DNA of 64,000 nucleotides, taken from Shewanella profunda (lineage in GTDB: Bacteria; Pseudomonadota; Gammaproteobacteria; Enterobacterales; Shewanellaceae). The position numbers and the translations under genes were made by a program. Positions 17,471-25,692 of the stretch are shown piece after piece. Below the pieces are notes generated by a model. The model searched no databases and was not told the DNA's origin. It saw nothing but the letters and a program-made list of their open reading frames with translations. Numbering within the stretch: position 1 is the stretch's first letter; every line of letters starts with the position of its first letter. The stretch spans positions 131,872 through 195,871 of the forward strand of contig NZ_JAKILG010000004.1 in NCBI RefSeq assembly GCF_023283765.1, written 5' to 3'.

Positions 17471-18010
17471 TTATCGAGGGTTGGTGAATCGAATGGCTTT
17501 ACCAACGAAATCGGCCATCAGTCGATTCCCAGTAGAGCTGAAATAGCTCTGCCACTCTTTCCAACCACCAACAGATTCCACCGAGCTTGGAGACTCGAAG
17601 ATACCCCAGATACGCATTTCACAACCTCGTTGCAAAACTCGGTTTACCTGGTCAACCAAGTATTCCTTGTTCTGCAATGAAGAGAGGTTGCAAGGCATCT
17701 GCATGATCAGCTTTTCAGCTTGCTCGAAGTCGATTTTTTCAATCAACCCCGTTCGGGTATCCACAGAGAATGGAACCACCTGTTGACCGTGGTTAGACCA
17801 CAACCAATGGGTGATATAGATCGGATTAACGCCAACTTCCGCTGGCACCAATACGCTGCCGCAAGACCGCAACAGCCAGACCAGACGTAAACCATCGAAT
17901 CGATCCAGAGACTCCACATCGGTAGAGATGTCATCCTGGTAGATTTCAGGCAGCTTATGTTCGGCGGCGAGAGAGATCATTACGGATTTGAGATTGTTCA
18001 GATGAGACAT
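17471..18010 (-). CDS. hypothetical protein
   Basis: Encodes 179 aa, soluble, no known family. First gene of the second leftward unit: it follows the activator-like box at 18243 and the ops-like element at 18082. TGTGTG...CACACA encloses the SD and the first base of the start codon. Confidence 0.55.
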   Translation of the reverse strand: MSHLNNLKSVMISLAAEHKLPEIYQDDISTDVESLDRFDGLRLVWLLRSCGSVLVPAEVGVNPIYITHWLWSNHGQQVVPFSVDTRTGLIEKIDFEQAEKLIMQMPCNLSSLQNKEYLVDQVNRVLQRGCEMRIWGIFESPSSVESVGGWKEWQSYFSSTGNRLMADFVGKAIRFTNPR

Positions 18011-18081
18011 GTGTGCTCCTTAAAGTAACTTGGGCACACAGAGCCTGTCAGGCGCAGTGCGCCCTTAGGCTGAGGTTGAAT

Positions 18082-18112
18082 GCTGTTTGTTTTTGGCGAC
18101 CAGCTATCGCAC
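18082..18112 (-). promoter_or_regulatory. ops-like element, copy 5
   Basis: Leftward strand GTGCGATAGCTGGTCGCC followed by AAAAACAAACAGC. Preceded in transcription order by a GGAGGGAATACCCTCC hairpin, a CACTTTCTCAG...CTGAGAAAGTG stem and CCTCTCTGAGGG. Lies in the leader of unit 2. Confidence 0.6.
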
Positions 18113-18242
18113 TTTTCGCCCTCAGAGAGGACAAAATTCACTTTCTCAGCAACCCTCAATGAAGGCCTCTGAGAAAGTGGGAGGGTATTCCCTCCTCACT
18201 TTGATTGTTCCACGAGAGCTGTGTGAACAGGAACGCTCAAAC

Positions 18243-18259
18243 TGCCCTTTTCGGGTGCA
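18243..18259 (-). promoter_or_regulatory. activator-like box, unit 2
   Basis: Leftward strand TGCACCCGAAAAGGGCA followed by GTTTGAGCG. Same pattern as the tra boxes. Located just after the 111-aa gene and upstream of the gene ending at 17471. Confidence 0.5.
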
Positions 18260-18274
18260 AAGCTCAAAGACGCA

Positions 18275-18610
18275 TCAACTGCCCCGTCTTTTCAGTTCTT
18301 CGACCAGATGTTCAGGCACCTTACTCGCCGTACAGGCCAGCAATACATCGAGGCCTACCGGCTTGTGAAAGCGCTTATTTGACCAGGAATCGCCAACTGA
18401 TGACTTTGCCCAGTCGATTGCTTGCCCAAGACTGTGGAACTGCCGCCTGCCTGTGTATCCCATACGACTATCCAAAGTAACACCCTGGAACAGTCTCCAG
18501 TACATCGGAGGAATGCGCTTAGCAAGCAGTAAAAAAGGCGTCTCCGGCACTGTAGCCCTTCTACCTTTGTTCCGATGATACAAATCCAAAGATGAATGGA
18601 ATTGGTTCAT
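18275..18610 (-). CDS. hypothetical basic protein
   Basis: Encodes 111 aa, rich in Arg/Lys/His with several aromatic residues; nucleic-acid binding is possible. Unlike its neighbours it has no leader cassette: its GGAGAG SD lies directly after the terminator of the preceding unit. It may be expressed by read-through. Function unknown. Confidence 0.5.
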   Translation of the reverse strand: MNQFHSSLDLYHRNKGRRATVPETPFLLLAKRIPPMYWRLFQGVTLDSRMGYTGRRQFHSLGQAIDWAKSSVGDSWSNKRFHKPVGLDVLLACTASKVPEHLVEELKRRGS

Positions 18611-18624
18611 AGACTCTCCAAATA

Positions 18625-18655
18625 AAAACGGCCACCCCCGAAGGGATAGCCGTTT
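18625..18655 (-). terminator. intrinsic terminator after CobT-like gene
   Basis: Leftward strand AACGGCTATCCC-TTCG-GGGGTGGCCGTT followed by TTTATTT. It ends the unit that carries cobS, ssb, bet, exo and the CobT-like gene. Confidence 0.75.
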
Positions 18656-18671
18656 GTCGTTTCACTTCCTG

Positions 18672-20468
18672 TTAAGCTGCAAAAGCAGTCAATGACCGCT
18701 CCATCAACTTAAACAGTGTGCGTTGCAGAGCTGCCGCATCATCAATGACAATGTTCTTTTGGAACAGTCCTGACACTGCGGTAGTCTCTACCCCTATGCC
18801 GATCACCTCAACATCGCTTCGTTCACAGAGGTCAATCACTGAGCGACATGCCGGGGCGCTTTGAGGCTGCCCGTCAGTCACTACGATCAACATTTTTCGC
18901 TCTTCACGGGTCTTGGTGAGTTCAAAAGCTGCATACCACATAGCTTCCGCCATAGGCGTACCGCCAGTTGCTTTGAACCCAAACCGACCGGCCCGATTCT
19001 GAACCGTATCTCCATGCTTCACGACACTGAACACTGGTTGGTTCCGGTTGCCCCCAAAAAAGGTGACTGCCGGGTTTACGCCGGGTATTGCTTCCAGAGC
19101 CATCGAAATAGCCAAGGACGCTTCCCGCGCAATATCTTGACGCTCCTTTCCATTGGCGGCCTTGTAGGCCATCGAGGAGCTCATATCAACCAGGATGTGA
19201 ACCGCCGTATTAGGGCGTTTCTTGGCTTCCGGCTTGAGGAATACGCGGGTATCACCCGTCACTACACGATGTAGTTTCCGAGCATCCACACGCTTCCCTG
19301 ATCGTTGGTTACGGTGAGCAACTCGCTGGCTGGCCTGGACCAATCCGTAGAGCTGCGTTCTTATCTTTGAAGTGGTGCTCTTCACATCCCCTACCAGGCT
19401 TTTGCCAACAGCAGGGTTGTCCTGGGTGTTCACAGCAGAGCGAACAGTCATATAGCTACTGTCCCCCTTATCTTGAGCCACCCGGTTGAGCTCGGCTTTA
19501 AGTGCATCATGCGCGTCACCACGCAAGTCACCGGCACCGGCATTCAGAACCTGCTGGAGCATTTTGGCCGCGTCTTGTTTCGCCGCGTCAGAATTGCCAC
19601 CAGCCTGGCTTTGTCCTGCCTTGCTGCCACCATCAGTATCCGACTTGCCTTGGTCGCCCTGTCCTTTCGGATCAGATTTCCCGTTAGCATCGTCTTGCTT
19701 CTGGTCTTTACCTTGCTGATCACCACCATTGGCATCAGGCCCTTGGTTTTGATCGTTACCACTTCCGCCCTGACTGTTCTGAGGCTGGTTGCCACCAGCA
19801 TTCTGCTGATTGTTACCATCCTGACCATTCTGGGGCCTTTGCTCTTCTTTCTCCTTTTCCTCCTCGATCATCTTGATGATTTGGTCGGCCAAGGATGTCA
19901 CCTCTGCTGTTGACTTCGTGTTCACAGCCTTACGCAGTAAAGCGTTCAGCCGAACAACAACACCCCGAGGGAACACGCGCTCGAATACGGGGGTAGCCGA
20001 ATCGAGATAGGGTTGAAGGACGGATTGCCCTACAGCCTTGGTTTGCAACCAGTACAAACAAAACCCTGTCAGAATGGAGGCAGGGGCCTCTTTGTCTGTG
20101 ACGTGCTCGTAATGACCAGCTTGAGCCATATAGCGAGCAACCTCATTCAGGGTCTGCGACGTACCGGGGAAGAGTTCCATCATGGCCCGTTCTATGCGGC
20201 AGTCCTCCAAAACGTTGGACAACTCAGCATGAAGACCTCTGCGGCGCTCAACACCAAAGTCCGTAAACCGGACATGGGCTGCTTCATGGGCCAAATACCC
20301 CCAGACAGCATCCATGTGAGGATAGTCGTCGGGGATATTCGGAACCACGATGGTCTTACCATCGGTGTATGCGTCATCGTTACCGATGGCGACTTTGACA
20401 CCGAGTTTTTCACCATAGGCTGCGGCCACGATTGGTAGAGCGCTGTAAATGGTGCGTTTTTTGGACAT
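18672..20468 (-). CDS. CobT-like protein: zinc-protease-like motif plus VWA domain
   Basis: Encodes 598 aa. HEAAH lies at 61-65 (HExxH) in the N-terminal domain. A Gln/Asn/Gly/Asp-rich low-complexity linker spans about 210-300. The C-terminal von Willebrand A domain has a MIDAS motif (DMSSS near 428), TGGTP and VTDGQP. CobT/CobS pairs form AAA-ATPase plus VWA machines; in cobalamin synthesis they work with CobN, but no cobalamin gene is present here. With the CobS-like gene 5 kb upstream and the DUF3150-like gene between, it probably makes an unrelated remodelling complex (inference). Confidence 0.75.
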   Translation of the reverse strand: MSKKRTIYSALPIVAAAYGEKLGVKVAIGNDDAYTDGKTIVVPNIPDDYPHMDAVWGYLAHEAAHVRFTDFGVERRRGLHAELSNVLEDCRIERAMMELFPGTSQTLNEVARYMAQAGHYEHVTDKEAPASILTGFCLYWLQTKAVGQSVLQPYLDSATPVFERVFPRGVVVRLNALLRKAVNTKSTAEVTSLADQIIKMIEEEKEKEEQRPQNGQDGNNQQNAGGNQPQNSQGGSGNDQNQGPDANGGDQQGKDQKQDDANGKSDPKGQGDQGKSDTDGGSKAGQSQAGGNSDAAKQDAAKMLQQVLNAGAGDLRGDAHDALKAELNRVAQDKGDSSYMTVRSAVNTQDNPAVGKSLVGDVKSTTSKIRTQLYGLVQASQRVAHRNQRSGKRVDARKLHRVVTGDTRVFLKPEAKKRPNTAVHILVDMSSSMAYKAANGKERQDIAREASLAISMALEAIPGVNPAVTFFGGNRNQPVFSVVKHGDTVQNRAGRFGFKATGGTPMAEAMWYAAFELTKTREERKMLIVVTDGQPQSAPACRSVIDLCERSDVEVIGIGVETTAVSGLFQKNIVIDDAAALQRTLFKLMERSLTAFAA

Positions 20469-20552
20469 ATCTTTTCTCCTGGTAGGGAAGGAGATAGTCC
20501 ACCCCTGGAGGGAATGGCTATCCCCTCCGGGTCGGTTTAGTTGAAGTGACTA

Positions 20553-21830
20553 TTAAAAGAACAAGTCATCATCATCGTCAGTTTTAGGCGGCTCCTGGTT
20601 GAGAGGCTCCTCTTTGGGCTCCTCTTGGACAGGCTCTTGCTCTACCGGAGTTTCCTCAGGCAAAACAGACTCATCCTCAACATCAACGCGCTCTTCTTGA
20701 ACCACATCACCGGCATTGGATTCATCTTCCGATTCACCCTCGCCTCGTTCTGCAAAATTCTTGAAGAAGTTGTCGATGTCTTCATCCACGTCAACAGCGT
20801 TACCACCGCTGTTAGTCTGTTCGGATTGAACAGAGTCAGTACCACCTACCTGTTGCTGCTTGGTTTCGCCCCCCTCTGTTGCAAGGGGAAGCTCACCGGC
20901 TTTATCGCTTTTCTGTTCGGCCTTTTCATCTTTAGAACGGTCCCCCATCTGGGCTTCCGAACCGCCAATGTCATTAGCCATGCCCTCTACAGTAATCGAG
21001 CCATTGGCATACTGCTCGATGCGGTCCCTCTCGCTCATGATCAGCACTGCGGCCACGACCTGATAAAAGAAAGGCGCAACGATGTTTCTGCCATCGGCAT
21101 GTTGCTCGTATCCCCGGAGGGTTTGGTCGAGCAGCTTGACCAGAGGGTTAAAAGCGCTGTTCAGGAAGCTAAGTCCATCCACCTTGTCGCGGATGTTACG
21201 GAGTGTCTGCCGAGTAGTGACCGCACATTGGTCTCGACCGGCCAAACGTTCCATATAGAACTTATTCGCTTCCTGAACCACTTCGGAGATGAGATCGTCA
21301 CCCAGGCGCTCAACCTTGCGGTTAAGGCGTTTGGCGTTGGCCTCATCTTCGTTCACAGGCTGGATCATGAACACCTGGTACTCAAAGCCAATCCGCTCCT
21401 CGACCGTTTCCTTTGGAAGGGCTCCGGCACGGATAGCTCGTTCATACTCAGGGTTTTCCTGACACCATTCATCCACGGCTTTGTTGTAACCGTTGATGAA
21501 ATCCTGTTTCAGTTGGTTGAACTGAAAGTTGATGTCATTCAGCTTGTTACAGATTTCATCGGTCTTGCTGACGGGGACGGCAAATCCGTTCATGAACGGC
21601 ATACCGAATTTCAGCAGGAGACGACGAGTTTCTGTTTTCAGGCGGTGAAAGCCTTTCAGCTTAGCCGGATCACAGATCTTCTTACTTCCCAGTTGAGCTA
21701 CTTTCTCAGGTGGAATTTCACCACCCTCGCCCAGCTTGAGATCAGATGCAGACAAACGGGTTTGTCCACTCCAGATGTCAAAGTCTACGTGGATAACACA
21801 GAGGCTTTGTAGATGGTTCACTTTAGTCAT
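20553..21830 (-). CDS. DUF3150-like protein
   Basis: Encodes 425 aa. The body (about 1-300) is mostly helical; the last 110 residues are strongly acidic and Pro/Glu-rich, ending DDDDLFF. Position next to CobS- and CobT-like genes and the helical layout suggest the DUF3150 family, which accompanies such ATPases on phages and plasmids; this is from memory of the neighbourhood, not a profile search. The start at 21830 has GGAGTGCATC. The DDLFF end resembles an SSB-like acidic tip, which could bind SSB partners (inference). Confidence 0.5.
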   Translation of the reverse strand: MTKVNHLQSLCVIHVDFDIWSGQTRLSASDLKLGEGGEIPPEKVAQLGSKKICDPAKLKGFHRLKTETRRLLLKFGMPFMNGFAVPVSKTDEICNKLNDINFQFNQLKQDFINGYNKAVDEWCQENPEYERAIRAGALPKETVEERIGFEYQVFMIQPVNEDEANAKRLNRKVERLGDDLISEVVQEANKFYMERLAGRDQCAVTTRQTLRNIRDKVDGLSFLNSAFNPLVKLLDQTLRGYEQHADGRNIVAPFFYQVVAAVLIMSERDRIEQYANGSITVEGMANDIGGSEAQMGDRSKDEKAEQKSDKAGELPLATEGGETKQQQVGGTDSVQSEQTNSGGNAVDVDEDIDNFFKNFAERGEGESEDESNAGDVVQEERVDVEDESVLPEETPVEQEPVQEEPKEEPLNQEPPKTDDDDDLFF

Positions 21831-21897
21831 GATGCACTCCAAAAAGTTGGGGGCGCACCACGTCCCGAACCGGGCGGATGCGCCCGGTTGGGCTAGT

Positions 21898-21913
21898 AAA
21901 TTAACGTTAATTT
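21898..21913. repeat. AAATTAACGTTAATTT palindrome, copy 2
   Basis: Perfect 16-bp palindrome directly abutting the ops-like element. Same arrangement at 3237 and 26729; absent at the other element copies. Confidence 0.55.
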
Positions 21914-21944
21914 GCTGTTTGTTTTTGGCGACCAGCTATCGCAC
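21914..21944 (-). promoter_or_regulatory. ops-like element, copy 6
   Basis: Leftward strand GTGCGATAGCTGGTCGCC followed by AAAAACAAACAGC. Lies between exo and the DUF3150-like gene. Upstream hairpins: GGGGGATTTTCCCCC, GCTTTCC...GGAAAGC and CTCTTCGGAGAG. Confidence 0.6.
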
Positions 21945-22029
21945 TTTTCGCTCTCCGAAGAGAACAAAATCTTGCTTTCCGTTGGAGACTCCCAGAATCC
22001 CCAAGGGAAAGCGGGGGAAAATCCCCCAC

Positions 22030-23040
22030 TCACCAGTAGAACGTCTCTACTTCTTCCGGCAAATCATCAAGAGGAGCAAGCACGTCCTCATCAACAATGT
22101 ACCGTGGCTTCACAGAGCCAGTAACCGTTACACGGCACCGCTCTGATGACTTCTCTCTGTACTGGTCAACATCCTCAGGCTTCACGCCTGACGCCTTATC
22201 AGCCAACAGCTTTTTGTAGTCTACCCGGCCAGCCGCTTTGTATCTCGTTACCATCACACCGCAGTAGTCGGCATGGAAGTATTCCCCCATAAGGGACTTC
22301 ATGGTGTCGAGATGAGGTTTTTGCCTTTCTTGAAGCTCAGTCAGTCGCTGTTTCAGCTCCTGAATCTCAGTATCATAGAGGCGGTATTCCTCAGCGGCAG
22401 CAATCCAACGATTAACCTCTTCACCTTGCGGAATGTAAAGGTCTCTCTCTGGATCTTTGTCGGGCTCCTTCTTGTCTACTACCTGTTGCCAGAATTTTTT
22501 AGCCTCAGCCAATATTTCTTGAATCATGGCTTCGTCTCGAAGTATTGGGAACTCCTGAATCTGGCCTTCAAAGTAGAAGACTAACCAGCCTTGCTTGGCC
22601 CCCGTTACCAGGAGCTGGTGTTGCACCTGCGGGTAATAAAGCTGGTATGCCTTGCTGTTTGCTTTCTCAGCACAAACATCTTCCCAGACAGTCGCACTCG
22701 GGCTTTTCAGCTCGACGGGCTCCCCGTTATCTCTCAGGCCATCCAGGGAGGCCCTCATGAGCGGGTATTGAACCGATTGGACACAGGCAGGGAGCAGCAT
22801 ATCATCATACTTCTCCTCGAAAGCGCGTCTTGCAGCATCTTCGTTTTCTATCCCCCGGCGAACCAGCGGATTAAGACTCAGATCGACTTCACGCGCATAC
22901 CCTGTCTTCTCGGCCCACAGTCTCCATCGTGTTTTGTACGGAGACCGATTGAGCAGGATAGCGGCGTCAGTGGCTGTTACACCTTGACGCCGCCAATCAA
23001 GCCAATCTTCCTCTCGTTGCGATAGGTTGACTATTTTCAT
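22030..23040 (-). CDS. exo: YqaJ-type 5'-3' exonuclease (Exo)
   Basis: Encodes 336 aa. The lambda-exonuclease/YqaJ fold is visible as WLDWRRQGVTATDAA near the N-terminus, RASLDG with Asp100 and VELKSP with Glu110 and Lys112 (the D...ExK catalytic set). It resects double-stranded DNA to leave 3' single strands for Bet. SXT and IncA/C elements carry the same exo-bet pair, which mediates Red-like recombination. It lies 63 bp downstream of bet. GATCTC.CTCC pairs with GGAG.GAGGTC around the SD. Confidence 0.85.
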   Translation of the reverse strand: MKIVNLSQREEDWLDWRRQGVTATDAAILLNRSPYKTRWRLWAEKTGYAREVDLSLNPLVRRGIENEDAARRAFEEKYDDMLLPACVQSVQYPLMRASLDGLRDNGEPVELKSPSATVWEDVCAEKANSKAYQLYYPQVQHQLLVTGAKQGWLVFYFEGQIQEFPILRDEAMIQEILAEAKKFWQQVVDKKEPDKDPERDLYIPQGEEVNRWIAAAEEYRLYDTEIQELKQRLTELQERQKPHLDTMKSLMGEYFHADYCGVMVTRYKAAGRVDYKKLLADKASGVKPEDVDQYREKSSERCRVTVTGSVKPRYIVDEDVLAPLDDLPEEVETFYW

Positions 23041-23103
23041 GGACCTCTCTCCAGTGGTTAGGAGGGAGATCTCCCCCAGCGGGGGAGTTTCCCCCCGTTG
23101 GGG

Positions 23104-24093
23104 TTAGTAGTAACTGCCTTCCGCGCCCTCCTCTTCTGTAACAGGGATCATGTCCTCGTCACTCAAAGGCGGCATTTCTTCGGCACCAGATTCGGCATTT
23201 GCAGAACCACCAGCGGCGGACTCTTGCTCGTGCGCTTCCTGATAGTCAGGTTTCGGAGGCTCCATTTGATCCATCTCCTTCTCACGAAGGAATTGAGTCG
23301 CATATTGCAGTTCCGAACCCTCATACCGGCCCTTCACATACTCATGAGCCGCAGACCATGCTTTTTCAGCAATAGCGCGATTTGCGAGTTTGGTCAGGAT
23401 CGGGTCAAGCTCTTTGTGCTCAATAGCCAAAGGCTCTTGGCTATGAACTTGAGACGGTGAAGGGAGATTGGCAATAGCCGGGTTAATGGCCGATGCCTGC
23501 TCCATTTCACGGATGCGTTCAGCTTCATCCTGGTCGTAAATACCAGAGAAACCAAATGCGACACGAGAACACTGGATCAGTGACTTGTGCCGGAGTTGAC
23601 GCTTGGTGTGCGTTTGCCAGGGGCCATCAACAGTGTAAGCACCATTGCGGCCTTGACCCTGAAACGGTTCACGGTACACCTCATCAATGAACTCCTTGAT
23701 GCGGATAGGGCGAGATCTGTCCTTACGGTAAATCACGCATTCAATCCACTCAGGGCATTCAACTTTCGCCCCCTGCATTCTGACCATCTTGTCCGAATAC
23801 ACGAACTCGACGCCATCATACTGGGGATGCTCGTTGATGATGCGGCTCCAACCGTCAACACCTACTACCGGAATGATCCCATTTTGCTTGTCAGGAAACG
23901 CATAGATTTCCCGAGTGAAAGGGTTCAAACCGTACTGTTCGGCCACGATCAGGAGCGTCATCATCTGCTCATCGGTCGGGGCACTTCCATCTCGCTGCTT
24001 GAATGCGGTCGCCTTCAAAGTTTCATAGAACTTTCGGGTGTCCACGCCAAACCGGCTTGCGATACGGGTTACAAGAGATTTGTTATCAGACAT
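23104..24093 (-). CDS. bet: Bet-type single-strand annealing protein
   Basis: Encodes 329 aa. The N-terminal 190 residues match Redbeta/RecT-superfamily Bet proteins (QYGLNPFTREIYAFPDKQ, VGVDGWSRIINEHP). The C-terminal third is acidic and low-complexity. It anneals complementary single strands coated by SSB, working with Exo. The start at 24093 lies inside a hairpin, CATGGTGT...ACACCATG, with the TTGGAG SD also paired. Placed between ssb and exo as in SXT/IncA/C elements. Confidence 0.85.
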   Translation of the reverse strand: MSDNKSLVTRIASRFGVDTRKFYETLKATAFKQRDGSAPTDEQMMTLLIVAEQYGLNPFTREIYAFPDKQNGIIPVVGVDGWSRIINEHPQYDGVEFVYSDKMVRMQGAKVECPEWIECVIYRKDRSRPIRIKEFIDEVYREPFQGQGRNGAYTVDGPWQTHTKRQLRHKSLIQCSRVAFGFSGIYDQDEAERIREMEQASAINPAIANLPSPSQVHSQEPLAIEHKELDPILTKLANRAIAEKAWSAAHEYVKGRYEGSELQYATQFLREKEMDQMEPPKPDYQEAHEQESAAGGSANAESGAEEMPPLSDEDMIPVTEEEGAEGSYY

Positions 24094-24167
24094 GGTGTTT
24101 CTCCAATTCACGAATGAACGGTTTGGGGACACCATGACCCCCACGGGGCATTGGTGCCCCGTGGGGT

Positions 24168-24713
24168 TCAGTAAGAGTTGGCGGTGTTACCCGCCAGCCA
24201 AGTGGTGCAGACGCATGAACGGCAGTCATCATCCCAGCCATCAGGAGCGGGACCGTAGCCTCCACCCATACCACCTTGCGGTGCTGATTGCTGCACAGGA
24301 GCTGATTGCGTACCGGCTCCTGTACGTTGCCCTTGTTGGGGCGCTGCACGTTGAGAGTTGTCCTGAGGTGCATTTCCACGACCACCAAGCATCTGCATTT
24401 CAAAGCAGTGTACTTCGGTGGTGTAGCGCTCGATTTGTTGGTTGTCAGTCCACTTCCGGGTGCGGTTGCTCCCTTCGAGATAGACTTGGGAGCCCTTTTT
24501 CAGGTACTCACCAGCGACTTCCGCCAAACGACCTTTAAGCACAACACGGTGCCACTCAGTATGCTCTCTTTGCTCGCCAGACTGCTTATCGCGCCACGTA
24601 TCCGTTGTTGCAACGTTAAAGTTGGCAACGGCAGTGCCGCTTGGCATGTAGCGAATTTCCGGGTCAGAACCGAGATTACCGACCAGAATTACTTTGTTGA
24701 CGCCTTTAGACAT
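24168..24713 (-). CDS. ssb: single-stranded DNA-binding protein with altered C-terminus
   Basis: Encodes 181 aa. A standard OB fold ([17 protein letters not shown]..., [24 protein letters not shown]) is followed by a Gln/Gly-rich linker. Normal SSBs end in an acidic tip like DDDIPF; here the frame reads GWDDDCRSC and ends NTANSY. A one-base shift would give DDxLPF followed by nine more residues. This suggests a small indel or a different tip. It covers ssDNA during transfer and acts with Bet and Exo. CCTCTCCAA pairs with TTGGAGG at the SD. Confidence 0.85.
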   Translation of the reverse strand: MSKGVNKVILVGNLGSDPEIRYMPSGTAVANFNVATTDTWRDKQSGEQREHTEWHRVVLKGRLAEVAGEYLKKGSQVYLEGSNRTRKWTDNQQIERYTTEVHCFEMQMLGGRGNAPQDNSQRAAPQQGQRTGAGTQSAPVQQSAPQGGMGGGYGPAPDGWDDDCRSCVCTTWLAGNTANSY

Positions 24714-24776
24714 CATGACCTCCAAGTTATTTGGAGAGGGCCAACGCCCCTTTCGGGGAGCAAGCCCCCGTAAGGG

Positions 24777-25682
24777 TTAAAAAAAGTGATCCTCTTGTTC
24801 GGCATCGATCTCTGCCAGGCGAATCAGCTCAGATACAAGGCCAAGCCTTTCTGCATCTGCTCTTACTTCGTCGTAGCTGAAACCAAACCGTTCAATGAGG
24901 GGTTTTAGTGAATCAAAACGCTCGTAGTCGAAGGTATCACCCTGTTCATCACAGAATGCCACCAGCGGCTTCTCTACGTTTGAAAAGTCATCCGCGAAAC
25001 GCTGTTGCAGGTAAACCAACATCAGCAGGGGTTTGTGACCATGTTCCGGGCGGAGTTCACCAGCGCCTTCCAGCGTAGCTGGATGGATAGTGTTCTCGCC
25101 TAGTCCAGTGCTAACCCCAAGCTCATAACCGCTGTCAGTACGCATCAGCACACTGGGTAGCAAGTCATTTGAGCCTTCGCTCCGAGCAACCTCAAAGCCG
25201 ATTAAACCGGCTCCTTTGGCAAAAACCCCAGCAACAAAACCTTTGAAGAGGTTTATGTCACCTGGAGGTAACTCAGAGGGCGGAGATAACAGCCAGTTGA
25301 GAGATCCCAAGCTGGCTGTTTGTCCGGCTGAAACGCTCCCCCCTTCCAGCACCGTCTGTGTCTCTGCGTTTACCAGCACCTCATCCAGAAAGGTGTATCC
25401 CTGGCTGAGAAACTGTGACACATACTGGCTTTCTTTGTCCTTGTAGGACATTGGGATCGTGTCCGGGCCGTTAGCTTCAAAAGGTCCTTCGAGCTTTGTC
25501 TCAGACCAATTTTCAGCTTTCCCATCAGTGACGGTTCGGTTTAACTTCACCATCGTGAATTGGCCTGGCCCCGAGGAGCTGGGCTCCCGGAGCAACTTGT
25601 AGCCAATAAATACCTCGAATGTTTCCGACGTTAACGCATCCTTGAATGTGTAACGACGGCACAAACAGTCATTTTTCTTCAT
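24777..25682 (-). CDS. hypothetical protein downstream of cobS
   Basis: Encodes 301 aa, acidic, no signal peptide, no recognised family. It starts 10 bp after cobS with no leader hairpin, so it is translated as part of the cobS message. The C-terminal 60 residues are helical and end EDHFF. Its tight coupling to the CobS-like ATPase suggests a partner or substrate role (inference). Confidence 0.6.
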   Translation of the reverse strand: MKKNDCLCRRYTFKDALTSETFEVFIGYKLLREPSSSGPGQFTMVKLNRTVTDGKAENWSETKLEGPFEANGPDTIPMSYKDKESQYVSQFLSQGYTFLDEVLVNAETQTVLEGGSVSAGQTASLGSLNWLLSPPSELPPGDINLFKGFVAGVFAKGAGLIGFEVARSEGSNDLLPSVLMRTDSGYELGVSTGLGENTIHPATLEGAGELRPEHGHKPLLMLVYLQQRFADDFSNVEKPLVAFCDEQGDTFDYERFDSLKPLIERFGFSYDEVRADAERLGLVSELIRLAEIDAEQEDHFF

Positions 25683-25692
25683 GCGTCACCCC

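Noticed and set aside
20625..21812. 395-aa plus-strand open frame opposite the DUF3150-like gene
   Set aside because: Antisense to a gene with a good SD, leader cassette and operon context; composition of the translation is not protein-like.
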